Source: Palaemon carinicauda (lineage: Eukaryota > Arthropoda > Malacostraca > Decapoda > Palaemonidae). Taken from it: DNA of 64,000 nucleotides. Below are positions 10,801 through 26,400 of the stretch, piece by piece. The notes under the pieces are model-generated. The model searched no databases and had not been told where the DNA came from. It saw only the letters and a list, made by a program, of their open reading frames with translations. Location of the stretch: contig NC_090745.1 of NCBI RefSeq assembly GCF_036898095.1, positions 79,031,287-79,095,286 of the forward strand. Reading direction: 5' to 3'. Every line of letters begins with the position of its first letter. The stretch's first letter is position 1. Made by a program: the position numbers and the translations under genes.

Positions 10801-13800
10801 GTTCACTTCATTTCACACTTCACTTCACACTTCACTGCACTTCACTCCACACTTCACATCTTCACTTCACACTTCACTTCCAACTGCACTTCACTCCACT
10901 TCACTTCACACTTCACTTCACACTTCACACTTTACTTTACACTTCACTTCACACTTCACATCTTCACTTCACACTTCGTATCACACTTCACATCTTCACT
11001 TCACACTTCACACTTCACACTTCACTTCACACTTCATATCTCCACTTTACATTTTAAACTTCACTTCACATTTCACACTTCACTTCACACTCCACACTCC
11101 ACACTGCACTTCACTTCACTTCACACTTCACTTCACACTACACTTCACACTTCATACTTCACTTCACACTTCACACTTCACTTCACATCAAACTTCACTT
11201 CACACATCTTATCACTTACCACTTCCCACTTCACACTTCACTTCACACTTCACTCTCACTTCACACTTCACTTCACTTCACACTTCACTTCAAACTTTAC
11301 ACTTCACACTGCACTTCACTTCACTTCACAGTTCACACTTCATTTCACACTGCACTTCACATTTCACTTCACACTTGACTTCACACTTCACTTCACATTT
11401 CACATCTTCACTTCACACTTCACATCTTCACCTCACACTTCACTTCACACTTCACACTTCACTTCAAACTGCACTTCACACTTCACTTCACACTTCACTT
11501 GACTTCACACTTCACACTTCACTTCAAACTTCACACTGCACTTCACACTGCACTTCACTTCACACTTCACACTCCATTTCACACTGCACTTCACACTTCA
11601 CTTCACACTTCACATCTTCACATCACACTTCACTTTAAACTGCACTTCACTTCACACTTCACACTTCACTTCACACTTCACATTTCACTTCACTTTACAC
11701 TTCACTTCACACTTCACACTTCACATCTTCACTTCACACATCATTTCACACTTTACTCTTCAAATTCCACATTTCACACTTTGCACTTTACTTTACACTT
11801 CACACTTCACTTCACTTCACACTTCACATCTTCACTTCAAACTTTATATCACACTTCACATCTTCACTTCACACTTAGCATCTTCACTTCACACTTCGCA
11901 CTTCACTTCAAACTTCATACTTCACTTCACACTGCACTTCACACTTCACACTAGACACTTCACACTTCACTTCACTTCACACTTCACTTCACACTTCACA
12001 CTGCACTTCACACTTCACTTCACTTCACACTTTAAATATTAGTTCCGACACTTCACTTCACACTTCACATCTTCACTTCACACTTCACATTTCACTTCAC
12101 ACTTTACACTGCACTTCACTCTTCACTTCACTTCACACTTCACTTTCACTTCATACTTCACTTCACTTCACACTTTACACTTTACACTGCACTTCACACT
12201 TCACACTTCACTTCACCACTTCACACTTCACTTCACTTCACATCTTCACTTCACACTTCATTTCACACTTCACACTTCACACTCCTTATTTCACACTTCG
12301 CACTTTACTTTACACTTCACACTTCAGTTCACTTCACACTTCACATCTTCACTTCACACTTCGTATCACACTTCACATCTTCACTTCACACTTCACTTCA
12401 CACTTCACGTCTGGACTTTACATTTCACACTTCACTTCACACTTCACACTGCACTTCACTTCACTTCACACTTCACACTTCACTTCATACTGCATTCACA
12501 CTTAACACTTTACTTCACACTTCACACTTCACATCTTCACTTCACATTTCAAACGTTCACTTCACACTTAACTTCACTTCACACTTCACTTCACACTTCA
12601 CACTGCACTTCACACTTTACTTCACTTCAAACTTCACATATACACTTCACACTTCACTTCACACTTCACATTTTCACTTCACAATTCACACTTAACACTG
12701 CACTTCACACTTCCTACTGCACTTCACACTTCACTTCACACTGCACTTCACTTTACACTTCACACTCCACTTCACACTGCACTTCACTTCACTTCACACA
12801 TCACTTTTCAGACTTCACAATTCACACAGCACTTCACACTTCACTTCACTTCACACTTCACATTTCACTTCACACTGCACTTCAAACTTCACACTTCACC
12901 TCATTTTCCACTTCACACTTCACACTTCACTTCACTTCAAACTTCACTTCACTTCACACTTCACTTCACACTTCACTTCACTCTTCACACTTCATACTTC
13001 ACTTCACTTTACTTCAAACTTCACACTTCACTTCACACTTCACTTTCACTTCAAACTTCACACTTCACTTTCACTTCAAACTTCACTTTCACTTCAAACT
13101 TCACTTTCACTTCACACTTCACTTCACACTTCACTTCACACTTCACACTTCACATCTTCACTTCAAACTTCACTTCATGCTTCACACTTCACTTCACACT
13201 TCACTTCAACCTTCACTTCATGCTTCACACTTCATTTCACACTTCACTTCAAACTGCACTTCACTTCACTTCACTTCACACTTCACACTCCACTTCAGAC
13301 TTCACTTCACTTCACATTTCAATTCACTTCACACTTCACACTTCACTTCACACTTCACACTTCACTTAACACTGCACTTCACTTCACTTCAATTTACATT
13401 TCACTTCACACTTCAAACTTCACTTCACACTTCACTTTCACTTCACACTTCCCTTCACACTTCAAACTGCACTTCACACTTCACTTCACACTTCACATCT
13501 TCACTTCACACTTCACACTTCACTTCAAACTGCACTTCACTTCACTTCACTCCTCTTCACACTTCACTTCACTTCAAACTTTACTTCACTTAATATTTCA
13601 CTTCACTTCACACTTCACTTCACACATCACTTTTCACACTTAACACTTCACACTTCACACAGCACTTCAAACTTCACTTCACTTCACACTTCACACTTCA
13701 CTTCACACTGCACTTCAAACTTCACACTTCACTTCATTTCACACTTCACATCAAACTTCACATCTTCACTTCACACTTCACACTTCACACTTCACTTCAC

Positions 13801-14358
13801 ACTTCACTTCACTTCACACTTCACACTTCACTTCACATTCACATTTCACTTCACACTTCACTTCACACTTCACAATTCACTTCACACTTCACTTCACACT
13901 TCACACTTCACCTCACACTGCACTTCACTTCACTTCGATTCACACTTCATTCACACTTCACTTTCACTTCACACTTCACTTCACTCCACTTCACTTCACA
14001 CTTCACTTCACACTTCACATCTTCACTTCACACTTCACTTCAAATTGCACTTCACTTCACTTCACTTCACACTTCACTCTTCACTTCACTTCACACTTCA
14101 CACTTCACTTCAAACTTTACACTTCACTTTCACTTCACACTTCACTTCAAACTTCACACTTCACACTGCACTTCACAATTCACTTCACTTCACACTTCAT
14201 TTCACACTGCACTTCACACTCCACTTCACACTTCACATCTTCACTTCACACTTCACTTCACGCTTTACACTTCACTTCACACTTCACACTTCACTTCAAA
14301 CTGCACTTCACTTCACTTCACACTTCACTTCAACTGCACTTCACTTCACTTCACTTCA
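7868..14358 (+). repeat. TTCAC/TTCACAC satellite, block 1
   Basis: About 6.5 kb of satellite built from 5-bp TTCAC and 7-bp TTCACAC words, with variants such as TTCATAC, TTCAAAC, TGCAC and TTTAC. The + strand is nearly free of G. All three + frames are open because the words contain only TTC, TCA, CAC, ACT, CTT and ACA triplets, so the long His-Phe-Thr-Ser-Leu frames are not genes. The first 3.2 kb recurs at 47.75-51.0 kb. The part from about 11.83 kb recurs at about 30.54-33.03 kb. Confidence 0.95.
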
Positions 14359-15280
14359 TGTTGAAAATGATGTAAAATTATTACATCACTTATGTTTTTC
14401 TTCTATTTATCATTGTTCTCATATGAAGCGTTCTTAAAGGTTTAATATTTGGTTTAAATATTGTTAATTTGAATAATGTAATCATTAGTATAATTTAGTA
14501 AATTTAATTGAGTTTTTCTATGTTTACTTCGAGCTTATAAAGGGAATATGTAATTATATTTTCGTTGTGACGGTAAACACCTTTTAAGTCTCGAAGGTAT
14601 AACAACTGTTAACGAGCAGTTACTACTGTTTGTTTCTTTTGTTTTCCGAGGAAAAGAAACGCTGAGCAGCTGAGACAGTCGTTGTGGAGTCCGTTTGGAA
14701 AATTCGTAGCAGTCAGTTAGTTGGTTTGGTTGGTGGAATCAACAGAGAGCCGGTTGCTTTTCTTTCAAGCTCGACGGTTATATTAATAATGGACGGCTAA
14801 TTACAACGAACTGTGCCCAAATCACCGCTCCTGCTCAAGTCTTGCCAGCAACGAAGACATGTCTCTTACCATCTTAGACACAGGATATACTTCATTTATT
14901 GCTGAACTTCCGAGGTGCCGTTAAGGCTTTAAGGTACGTCACAACGAAATGATGGGTGTCTATTTCTAAAGTGATCCTAGCCTTCTTATCATTTCACCAA
15001 TGGAAATGATGGCACACTTATTTGCAAACTTGCTTAATAGTCCTAATTTAATCGTTATATTTACTGATTCATATTAACAGATCTTATTAAACTAAATATA
15101 TACCTATTGAAGCATAAAAAAACTACATAATAATCTGTAAGTAATTTGTTTTATCTTCGGATACTATTCGTTTATTTTAACATCTCGAAAATCTAATTTC
15201 TAGGATCCGCTTCATGGAAGTAATGTTCCTATATATAAATATAAGTTTTTGAAGGATCCTTTAACTCTAATTTGTTATTT
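14359..15280 (+). mobile_element. Bel/Pao LTR fragment, copy A (first ~922 bp)
   Basis: Matches the first ~922 bp of the LTR at 52,770-54,051. It begins TGTTGAAAATG, has the TGATGTAA/TTACATCA inverted repeat near its start and TATAAA about 180 bp in, and stops abruptly at TTATTT, where satellite resumes. The LTR 3' part, primer binding site and all internal sequence are missing. No coding region lies in it. By eye it is indistinguishable from copy C, 18,676 bp downstream. Confidence 0.85.
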
Positions 15281-15800
15281 CACTTCACTTCAATTCACAC
15301 TTCACTTCACATTTCACACTTCACTTCACACTTCACTTCACTTCACACTCACTTCACACTTCACTTCAAACTTCACACTTCACACAGCACTTCACACTTC
15401 ACTTCACTTCACACTTCACACTTCACTTCACACTTCACTTCACTTCACATTTCACATCTTCACTTCACACTTCACATCTTCACTTCACACTTCACTTCAC
15501 TTCACACTTCACACTTCACTTCAAACTGCACTTCACTTCACACTTCACACTTCACTTCAAACTTCACTTCACTTCACACCTCACTTCACACTTCACTTCA
15601 CTTCACATTTCAATTCACTTCACACTTCATACTTCACTTCACACTTCACACTTCACATTACACTGCACTTCACTTCACTTTAATTCACACTTCACTTCAC
15701 ACTTCACACTTCACTTCACACTTCATTTCACACTGCACTTCACACTTCACTTAACACTTCATATCTTCACATCTTCACTTCAAATCTTCACTTCACACTT
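15281..15800 (+). repeat. TTCAC/TTCACAC satellite between LTR fragment and gag remnant A
   Basis: About 520 bp of the same satellite separates the LTR fragment from the minus-strand gag remnant. It also occurs at the equivalent place in copies B (about 450 bp) and C (about 520 bp), so it belongs to the duplicated unit. Confidence 0.9.
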
Positions 15801-15886
15801 GACAGTACCAGAGCAAAGGAAATCAGAGAAGTCATTTGTGACTTGAGAACAATGGAGAGCAATCCTTCTTTGGTTTTTGCTCTGAG

Positions 15887-16992
15887 TTATCTCTGGTCTG
15901 TTCCATGCTGTTTGCTGAGAAGGCTGCATAACTTAGAAAATTGACATCGGGGGTTAGGACAGTCTTTAATGGCATGTCCCTTCTGTTTACAGAAGGGACA
16001 ATAAATATTTATACTTGCCTGATCTGTAGAGTTATGTTTCTTTACCTTATGGATGAGGTGATATTCATCAGCAAGAAGAGCCACCTTCTTCCCCTCCTTC
16101 TCCTGCCGTTCTCTGGTGTACTTAGAAATGTTGGAAGGAATTCTCCTCAAAAACTCCTCTATTACCATTAAGTTCTGTAATTGTTCAAAGGTAGTTATGT
16201 TTTCAGATTCTAGCCATTTTCTAAACTGTTTTAATTTGACCTGAAACAATTCCAAATAAGTTTGGGTGGTTCCTTTGATGGAGTTCCTGGACATTTGCCT
16301 ATACCCTTCAGCTGTAATGGTATAGGCATCAAGGACAGCTTTCTTTAGGACATAGTAATCTCTTTCCTCTAACATTTGCGAAGCTATATGAGCAGCCTTG
16401 CCTTTCAGTGCACTCCAAATGAGTAGAACATATTGTTCTTTTGGCCAATGCTAGGTTGTGGCTGTGTCCTCAAAAATACCAAAGAACAAGTCTAGTTCTT
16501 TTTCATCAAATGGTGGTAGTAGTTTAAGAGCCTTGTGAGGGATAAACATTCGCCAAGCTCTCTGTCTTTGCCTTTCTCGTTCAACCTGATACTGGCCAGC
16601 TGTCTCTCCATTTGTATCTTTTCTTCTCTTTCCCGTCGTTCCAAGGGTATCATCCTTTCTTTCTGCTCGTATTCAGCTTGATGAGTAGCCTTTTTCTCTC
16701 TCTCCAATTCAAGCTGCAACTTGAGCTTCACCAATTCTGGATCCTCTATAGCCTTAGCTTCACCTCTCCCTAACGTAAGGGGCCGAAGGGGAGCAGTTTC
16801 TTCTGATGAAACGGAAGCTTTGGCTACCAGGAAATCCAAAACTCTACCTAGCAGTTCCGTTTTCACCATGGAGGGCAATACAGGAATCCCTGCTTGTTCA
16901 GCAATCTTTCGCGAGTCATTTTTCTTGGCATCTCTCAACGATAAGAGGTGCCCCCGTGGGACCTCAAAAAACTTCACTGCATTGAAAGACAT
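15887..16992 (-). pseudogene. Ty3/gypsy-type gag remnant, copy A
   Basis: Structural Gag protein of an LTR retrotransposon, which packages element RNA. The minus strand starts at ATG 16992 (MSFNAVKFFEV). The first 166 codons include a long charged heptad-like stretch (about residues 75-130, rich in Lys, Glu and Arg) that looks like a coiled coil. A frameshift near 16545-16560 follows. The second part (16375-15887) has the capsid-like segment EEFLRRIP ... LADEYHLIHK and a CX2CX4HX4C zinc knuckle, CPFCKQKGHAIKDC. An in-frame TAG at 16451-16453 interrupts the second part and is absent from copy B. The stop after GTDQR is followed by about 85 bp before satellite. No protease or pol is present. 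Confidence 0.82.
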
Positions 16993-17128
16993 GGTGGATC
17001 ATAAAAAGCACTTTTGGTCCACTACGAGCACTTTCAGTCACTGCCACCGAATCACTATCGCTAAAACACTGAATCACCAATGGCTAAACCGCAGAATTAT
17101 TAAATTACTATCCTTTCATGGTCTATTC

Positions 17129-17415
17129 ACCGAATCACTTAAGCACTACGGCAATAAATCACCGAATCACTAACACGTCACTAAATTGCCGAATCAATAA
17201 CACGTCACTAAATTGCCGAATCAATAACACGTCACTAAATTGCCGAATCAATAACCCGTCACTAAATTGCCGAATCAGTAACACGTCACTAAATCTCCGA
17301 ATCAGTAACACGACGTCAATAAATCGCCGAATCAGTAACACGACGTCAATAAATCACCGAATCAGTAACACGACGTCAATAAATCACCAAATAAAAAATA
17401 CGACGTCAATAAAAC
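17129..17415. repeat. 27/30-bp minisatellite upstream of gag remnant A
   Basis: About nine to ten tandem units share CCGAATCA and AACACG. The early units are 27 bp (CACGTCACTAAATTG type) and the later ones 30 bp (CACGACGTCAATAAATC type). It lies 5' of the gag start as read on the minus strand and ends where satellite resumes. The open frames through it on both strands (N-T-S-L-N-C-R-I type) are repeat artefacts. Confidence 0.9.
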
Positions 17416-20400
17416 ACTTCTCACTTCACACTCCACATATTCACTTCACACTTCGTATCACACTTCACATCTTCACTTCACACTCCACACTTCACACTTC
17501 ACATTTCATATATTCACTTCACACTTCGTATCACACTTCACATCTTCACTTCACACTTCACTCCACACTGTGCACTTCACTTCACTTCACACTTCATACT
17601 TCACTTCACACTGCACTTCACACTTCACACTTAACACTTCACTTCACTTCGCACTTCACTTCGCACTTCACACTTAACACTTCACTTTGCTTCACACTTC
17701 ACATCTTCACTTTACACTTCACACTTTACTTCACACTTCAAACTTCACTTCACACTTCACACTTCACAATTCACTTAACACTTCACTTCACACTTCACAC
17801 TTCACTTCACACTGCACTTAAAACTTCACACTTCACACTTCACTTAACACTTCACTTCACACTCCACTTCAATCTGCACTTCACACTTCACTTCACACTT
17901 CACTTCACTTTGCTTCACACTTCACATCTTCACTTCACACTTCACACTTTAAACTTCACTTCAAACTTCACTTCACACTTCACACTTCACTTCACACTTC
18001 ACTTCACTTCAAACTTCACACTTCACTTCACACTGCACTTAAAACTTCACACTTCACATCTTCACTTCACACTTCACTTCACTTCACGCTTCATTTCAAA
18101 CTTCACACTTCACTTTACGCTCCCCACTTAACTTCACACCACTTCAAACTTCACTTCACTTCACACTTCACTTCACACTTCACACTGCACTTCACTTTAC
18201 TTCACTCCACACTTCACTTCACACTTCATACTTTACTTCACACTTCAAACTTCACTTCACACTTCACTTCACTTCACACTGCACTTAAAACTTCACACTT
18301 CACATCTTCACTTCACACTTCATTTCACTTCACGCTTCACTTCACACTTCACACTTCACACTTCACTTTACACTTCCCACTTAACTTCACACCACTTCAA
18401 ACTTCACTTCACTTCACAAATCACTTCCCACTGCACTTCATTTCACTTCACTCCACTTCACTACACACTCCACACTTCACACTGCACTTCACTTCACACT
18501 TCACACTTCACTTCACAATGCACTTAAATTTCACACTTCACACTTCACATCTTCACTTCACACTTCACTTCACTTCACGCTTCACTTCACACTTAACACT
18601 TCACACTTCACTTTACACTTCCCACTCAACTTTACACCACTTAAAACTTCACTTCACTTCACTCTTCACTTCACACTTCTAACTTCACTTCACACTTCAC
18701 ACTTCAAACTGCACTTCATTTCACTTCACTCCACTTCACTACACACCTCACACTTCACACTGCACTTCACTTCACACTTCACACATCACTTCACACAGCA
18801 CTTAATTTAACACTTCACACTCCACTTCACACTTCATATCTGCACTTCACTTCACACTTCACTTGACACTTCACACTTCACTTCACTTCACATTCCACAC
18901 TTCACACTTCCCACTTCACTTCACTTCACATTTCAATTCACTTCACACTTCACACTTCAGTTCACATTGCACTTCACTTCACTTAAATTCACACTTCACT
19001 TCACACTTCACACTTCATTTCATACTTCACACTTCACACTGCACTTCACTTAACTTTTCACATATCACTTCACATCTCCACATTACATTTCACACTTCAC
19101 TTCACACTTCACACTTCAAACTGCACTTCATTTCACTTCACTACACTTCACTACACACTTCACACTTCACACTGCACTTCACTTCACACTTCACACTGCA
19201 CTTCACTTCACACTTCACACATCACTTCACACGGCACTTAATTTCACACTTCACACTCCACTTCACACTCCATATCTGCACTTCACTACACACTTCACTT
19301 GACACTCCACACTTCACTTCACTTCACATTTCACACTTCACACTTCACTTCACTTCACTTCACTTCACTTCCCACTTCACTTCAGTTCACATTTCAATTC
19401 ACTTCACACTTCACACTTCAGTTTACATTGCACTTCACACTTCACTTCACTACACACTTCACACTGCACTTCACATTTCACACTTCACTTCAAACTTCAC
19501 ATCTGCACTTCACTTCACACTTCACACTTAACTTCACTTCACATTTCACACTTCACTTCACTTCATACTGCACTTCACACTTTACACTGCACTTCACACT
19601 TCACTTTACTTCACACTTCATATCTGCTCTTCACTTCACACTTCACTTAACACTTCACAATTCACTTCACTTCATATATCACACTTCACACTTCACTTCA
19701 CTTCACACTTCACACTCCACTTCCCTTCACACTTCACTTCACATTTCACACTGCACTTCACACTGCACTTCACACTTCACACTTCACACTTTACTTCATA
19801 CTGCACTTCACACTTCACACTTCACTTCACATTTCACTTCTTATCACACTTCACACTTCATTACACTCCACACTTCACACTTCACTTCACACTTCACATC
19901 TCCACATTACATTTCACACTTCACACTTCACTTCACACTTCACACTTCACAATTCACTTAACACTTCATTTCATACTTCACAATTCACACATCACTTCAC
20001 ACGGCACTTCATTTCACACTCCACTTCACACTTCATATCTGCACTTCACTTCACACTTCACTTGACACTTCACACTTCACTTAACTTCACATTTCACACT
20101 TCAAACTTCACTTCACTTCACTCAACTTCCCACTTCACTTCACATTTCAATTCACTTCACACTTCACACTTTACACTTCAGTTCACATTGCACTTCACTT
20201 TACTTAAATTCAAACTTCACTTCACACTTCACACTTCACACTTCACTTCACACTTCACTTTCACTTCACTTCACACTTCATTTCACACTTCACATCACTT
20301 CACATTCCACACTTCACATTCCACACTTCACACTTCACACTTCACTTCACATCACTTCCCACTTCACTTCACTTCACATTTCAATTCACTTCACACTTCA

Positions 20401-23400
20401 CACTTCAGTTCACATTGCACTTCACTTCACTTAAATTCACACTTCAATTCACACTTCACACTTCACTTTCACTCCACTTCACACTTCATTTCACACTTCA
20501 CACTTCACACTGCACTTCACTTCACACTTCACATCTCCACATTACATTTCACACTTCACTTCACACTTCACACTTCAAACTGCACTTCATTTCACTTCAT
20601 TCCACTTCACTACACACTTCACACTTCACACTGCACTTCACTTCATACTTCACACATCACTTCACATGGCACTTCATTTCACACTTCACACTCCACTTCA
20701 CACTTCATATCTGCACTTCACTTCACACTTCACTTCACTTCACATTTCACATTTCACACTTCACTTCACTTCACTTCACTTCACTTCCCACTTCACTTCA
20801 GTTCACATTTCAATTCACTTCACACTTCACACTTCACACTTCAGTTCACATTGCACTTCACTTCACATAAATTCACACTTCACTTCACACTTCACACTTC
20901 ACACTTCACTTTACACTTCACTTTCACTTCACACTTCACTTTACAATTCACTTTCACTTCACACTTCACACTGCACTTCACTTTACACTTCACACATAAC
21001 TTTACATCTCCACATTACATTTCACACTTCACTTCACACTTCACTTCACACTTCACAATTCACTTAACACTTCACTTCACACTTCACACTTCACAATTCA
21101 CTTAACACTTCACTTCACACTCCACTTCAATCTGCACTTCACAGTTCACTTCACTTCACACTTCATTTCACTTTGCTTCACACTTCACATCTTCACTTCA
21201 CACTTCACACTTTACTTCACACTTCACTTCACACTTAACACTTCACTTCACACTGCACTTAAAACTTCACACTTCACACTTCACACTTCACATCTTCACT
21301 TCACACTCCACTTCACTTCACGCTTCACTTCACACTTCATACTTCATACTTCACACTTCACTTTACACTTCCCACTTAACTTCACACCACTTCAAACTTC
21401 ACTTAACTCCACTTAAATTCACACTTCACTTCACACTTCACACTTCGCACTTCACACTTCACTTTCACTTCATTTCACACTTCATTTCACACTTCACACT
21501 GCACTTCACACTTCACTTCACTTCACACTTCATTTCCCACTGCAATTCACACTTCACTTCACATCTTCACTTCAAACTGCATTCACTTCACTTCACACTT
21601 CACTTCACACTTCACATCTTCACTTCACACTTCAAACTTCACACTTCACACTTCACACTGCACTTCACACTTCACTTCACTTCACACTTCACACTGAACT
21701 TCACATTTCACACTTCACTTCAAACTTCACATCTGCACTTCACTTCATACTTCACACTTCACACTTCACTTCACTTCACTTCATACTGCACTTCACACTT
21801 TACACTGCACTTCACACTTTACACTGCACTTCACACTTCACTTCACTACACACTTCACACTTCACTTCACACTTCACACTCCACTTCACACGGCACTTCA
21901 CTTCACACTTCATATCTGCTCTTCATTTCACACTTCACTTAACACTTCACACTTCACTTCACTTCACACTTCACACTCCACTTCCCTTCACACTCCACTT
22001 CACACTGCACTTCACACTTCACTTCACACTTCACACTGCACTTCACACTTCACACTTCGCACTTTACTTCATACTGCACTTCACACTTCACACTTCACTT
22101 CACATTTCACTTCACATCACACTTCACACTTCATTACACTCCACACTTCACACTTCACTTCACACTTCACATCTCCACATTACATTTAACACTTCACTTT
22201 ACACTTCACACTTCACTTCACTTCACACTTCACACTTCACAATTCACTTAACACTTCATTTCATACTTCACAATTCACACATCACTTCACACGGCACTTC
22301 ATTCCACACTTCACACTCCACTTCACACTTCATATCTGCACTTCACTTCACACTTCACTTGACACTTCACACTTCACTTAACTTCACATTTCACACTTCA
22401 AACTTCACTTCACTTCACTTCACTTCCCACTTCACTTCACATTTCAATTCACTTCACACTTCACACTTCACACTTCAGTTCAAATTGCACTTCACTTCCC
22501 ACTTCACTTCACATTTCAATTCACTTCACACTTCACACTTCACTTCACACTTCACATCTTCACTTCACACTTCACACTTCACACTGCACTTCACACTTCA
22601 CTTCACTTCACACTTCACAGTTCATTTCACACTTCACAGTTCATTTCACACTTCACATCTTCACTTCACACTTAACTTAACTTCACACTTCACTTCACAC
22701 ATCACACTTCACGCTGCACTTCACATTTCACTTCGCTTCACACTTCACACTGCATTTCACATTTCACACTTCACTTCAAACTTCACATCTGCACTTCACT
22801 TCACACTTCACACATCACTTCACTTCACTTCACATTTCACACTTCACTTCATACTGCACTTCACACTTTACACTGCACTTTGCACTTCACTCCACTACAC
22901 ACTTCACACTGCACTTCACTTCACTTCAATTCACACTGCACTTCACTTCACACTTCACACATCACTTCACATCTCCACATTACATTCACACTTCACTTTA
23001 CACTTCACACTTCACTCCACTTCACTTCACACTTCACACTTCATTATTCACCTAACACTTCATTTCACACTTCACACTCCACTTCACACTTCATATCTTC
23101 ACTTCAATTCACACCTCACTTGACACTTCACACTTCACTTCACTTCACTTCTCTTCACATTTCACACTTCAAACTTCACTTCACTTCACTTCACTTCCAA
23201 CTTCACTTCACTTCACATTTCAATTCACTTCACACTTCACACTTCAGTTCACATTGCACTTCACTTCACACTTCACACTTCACACTTCACTTCACACTAC
23301 ACACTTCACTTCACACTTCACTTTCACTTCACTTCACACTTCATTTCACACTTCACATCTTCACTTCACTTCACACTTCACTTCACACATCACACTGCAC

Positions 23401-26400
23401 TTCATATTTCACTTCACTTCACATTTCACACTGCATTTTACATTTCACACTTCACTTCAAACTTCACATCTGCACTTCACTTCACACTTCACACTTCACT
23501 TCACTTCACTTCACATTTCACACTTCACTTCACTTCATACTGCACTTCACACTTTACACTGCACTTCGCACTTCACTTCACTACACACTTCACACTTCAC
23601 ACTGCATTTCACTTCACGCTTCACACTTCACTTAACATGGCAATTCACTTCACACTTCACACTCCACTTCACACTTCATATCTGCTCTTCACTTCACACT
23701 TCACTTAACACTTCACACTTCACTTCACTTCACTTCACTTCATATTCCACACTTCACACTTCACTTCACTTCACACTTTACACTTCACTTAACTTCATTT
23801 CACACTTCAAACTTCACTTCACACTTATCACTTCACACTTCACTTCACTTCACTTCCCTTCACTTCACACTTCACTTCACTTCACTTCAAAATTCACACT
23901 TCACACTTCACTTCACTCACCACTACACTTCCCACTTCACACTTCACACTCCACACTTCACATTCCACATTTCACTTCACTTCACACTTCACTTCACTTC
24001 ATACTTCACACTTCACTTCACACTTCACATCTGCACTTTACAATTCACACTTCACTCATCACTTCACACTTCACACAGCACTTCACTTCACTTCACATTT
24101 CACACTTCACTTCATACTGCACTTCACACTTCACTTCATACTTCACACTTCACAGCTTCACTTCAAATTTCACATCTTTTCTTCACACTTCACTTCACAC
24201 CACTTCAAACTCCACTTCACACTTCACTTCACACTTCACTTCACTTCACTTTAATTCAAACTTCACTTCACACTTCACACTTCACACTGCACCTCACACT
24301 TTACTTCACTTCAAACTTTACATATGCGTTCCCACACTTCACTTCACACTTCACATCTTCACTTCACACTTCACACTTCACTTCACACTTTACACTGCAC
24401 TTTACACTTCACTTCACTTCACACTTCACATTCACTTCATACTTCACTTCACACTTTACTTCACACTTTACACTTCACACTGCACTTCACACTTCACACT
24501 TCACTTCACCACTTCACACTTCACTTCACACTTCACACTTCACTTCACTTCTCTTCACACTTCACACTTCATTTCACACTGCACTTCACACTTCACTTCA
24601 CTTCTCCTCTTCACACTTCACATCTTCACTTCACACTTCATTTCACACATCACACTTCACACTCCTTATTTCACACTTCGCACTTTACTTTACACTTCAC
24701 ACTTCACTTCACTTCACACTTCACACTTCTTCACACTTCACACTTCATTCACACTTCACTTCACACTTCACTTCACTTCACTTTCACACTTCATACTTCA
24801 CTTCACACTTCTTCACACTTCACACTTCACACTTAACACTTCACACTTTACTTTACACTTCACACTTCACTTCACTTCACACTTCACATCACACACTTCA
24901 CTCACACTTCACATCTTCACTTCACACTTCACTACTTCACTTCACACTTCACTACTTCACTTCACACTGGACTTCACACTTCACACTTCACTTCACACTT
25001 CACTGCACTTCACACTCCACTTCACACTTCACACTGCACTTCACACTTCACTTCACTTCACACTTCACATACTTCACTTCACACTTCACTTCACACTCAC
25101 ATTTCAAACTTCACACTTCACTTCACACTTCACACTCACTTCACACATCACACTTCAAACTGCACTTCACACTTCACACTTCACTTCACACTTCACTTCA
25201 CTTCAACCTTCACACTTCACTTCACACTGCACTTCAAACTTCACACTTCACTTCACACTTCACACTGCACTTCACTTCACACTTCACATCTTCACATTCA
25301 CACTTCAACTTCACTTCACTTCACACTTCACATTTCACTTCACACTTCACTTCACACTTCACTTCACACTTCACTTCACACTTCACACTTCACTTCACTT
25401 CACACTTCACACTTCACTTCATACTGCATTCACACTTCACACTTCACTTCACTTCACACTTCACACTTCACATCTTCACTTCACATTCACACTTCACTTC
25501 ACACTTCACTTCACTTCACTTCACTTCACACTTCACTTCACTTCACACTTCACACTTCACTTCACACTTCACACTTCACTTCACTTCACACTTCACACTT
25601 CACATTTTGCACACTTCACTTCAACTTCACACTTCACTTCACACTTCACACTTCACACTTCACACTTCACACTTCAGACACCTTCACATCTTCACTTCAC
25701 ACTTCACACTTCACACTTTTGCACTTCACTTCAACTTCACACTTCACTTCACACTTCACACTTCACACTTCACACTTCACACTATTCACACTTCACTTCA
25801 CTTCACACTTCACATCTTCACTTCACACTTCACACTGCACTTCACACTTCACTTCACTTCACACTTCACATATACACTTCACACTTCACACTTCACATCT
25901 TCACTTCACACTTCACACTTCACTTCACACTTCACTTCACTTCAAACTTCACAATTCACTTCACACTCACTTTCACTTCACACTTCACACACACTTCACA
26001 CTTCACTTCACTTCACACTTCACATCACTTCACACTCACTTCACACTTCACACTTCACACTCACCCACTTCACACTTCACTTCACTTCACACTTCACTTT
26101 CACTTCAAACTTCACTTCACTTCACACTTCACTCATCACTTCACACTTCACACTCACTTCACACTTCACTTCACTTCACACTTCACTTCACTTCACACTT
26201 CACTTCACTTCACTTCACACATCACTTCACACTTCACTTCACACTTCACACTTCACACTCCACTTCACACTTCACTTCACTTCACTTCAAACTTCACACT
26301 TCACTTCACACTTCACTTCACACTCCACTTTCACTTCAAACTTCACTTCACACTTCACACTTCACTTCACACTTCACTTCACTTCACACTTCACTTCACA

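Noticed and set aside
15941..17173. + strand frames opposite the gag remnants (also at 28,971-30,101 and 34,617-35,849)
   Set aside because: They are antisense to the gag frames, which have a zinc knuckle and capsid motifs. The + frames have no recognisable feature and are tied to gag codon structure.
17118..17400. Frames through the 27/30-bp minisatellite on both strands, at all three copies
   Set aside because: Tandem units of 27 and 30 bp are multiples of three, so any stop-free unit gives a repeated peptide. The frames run on into satellite.
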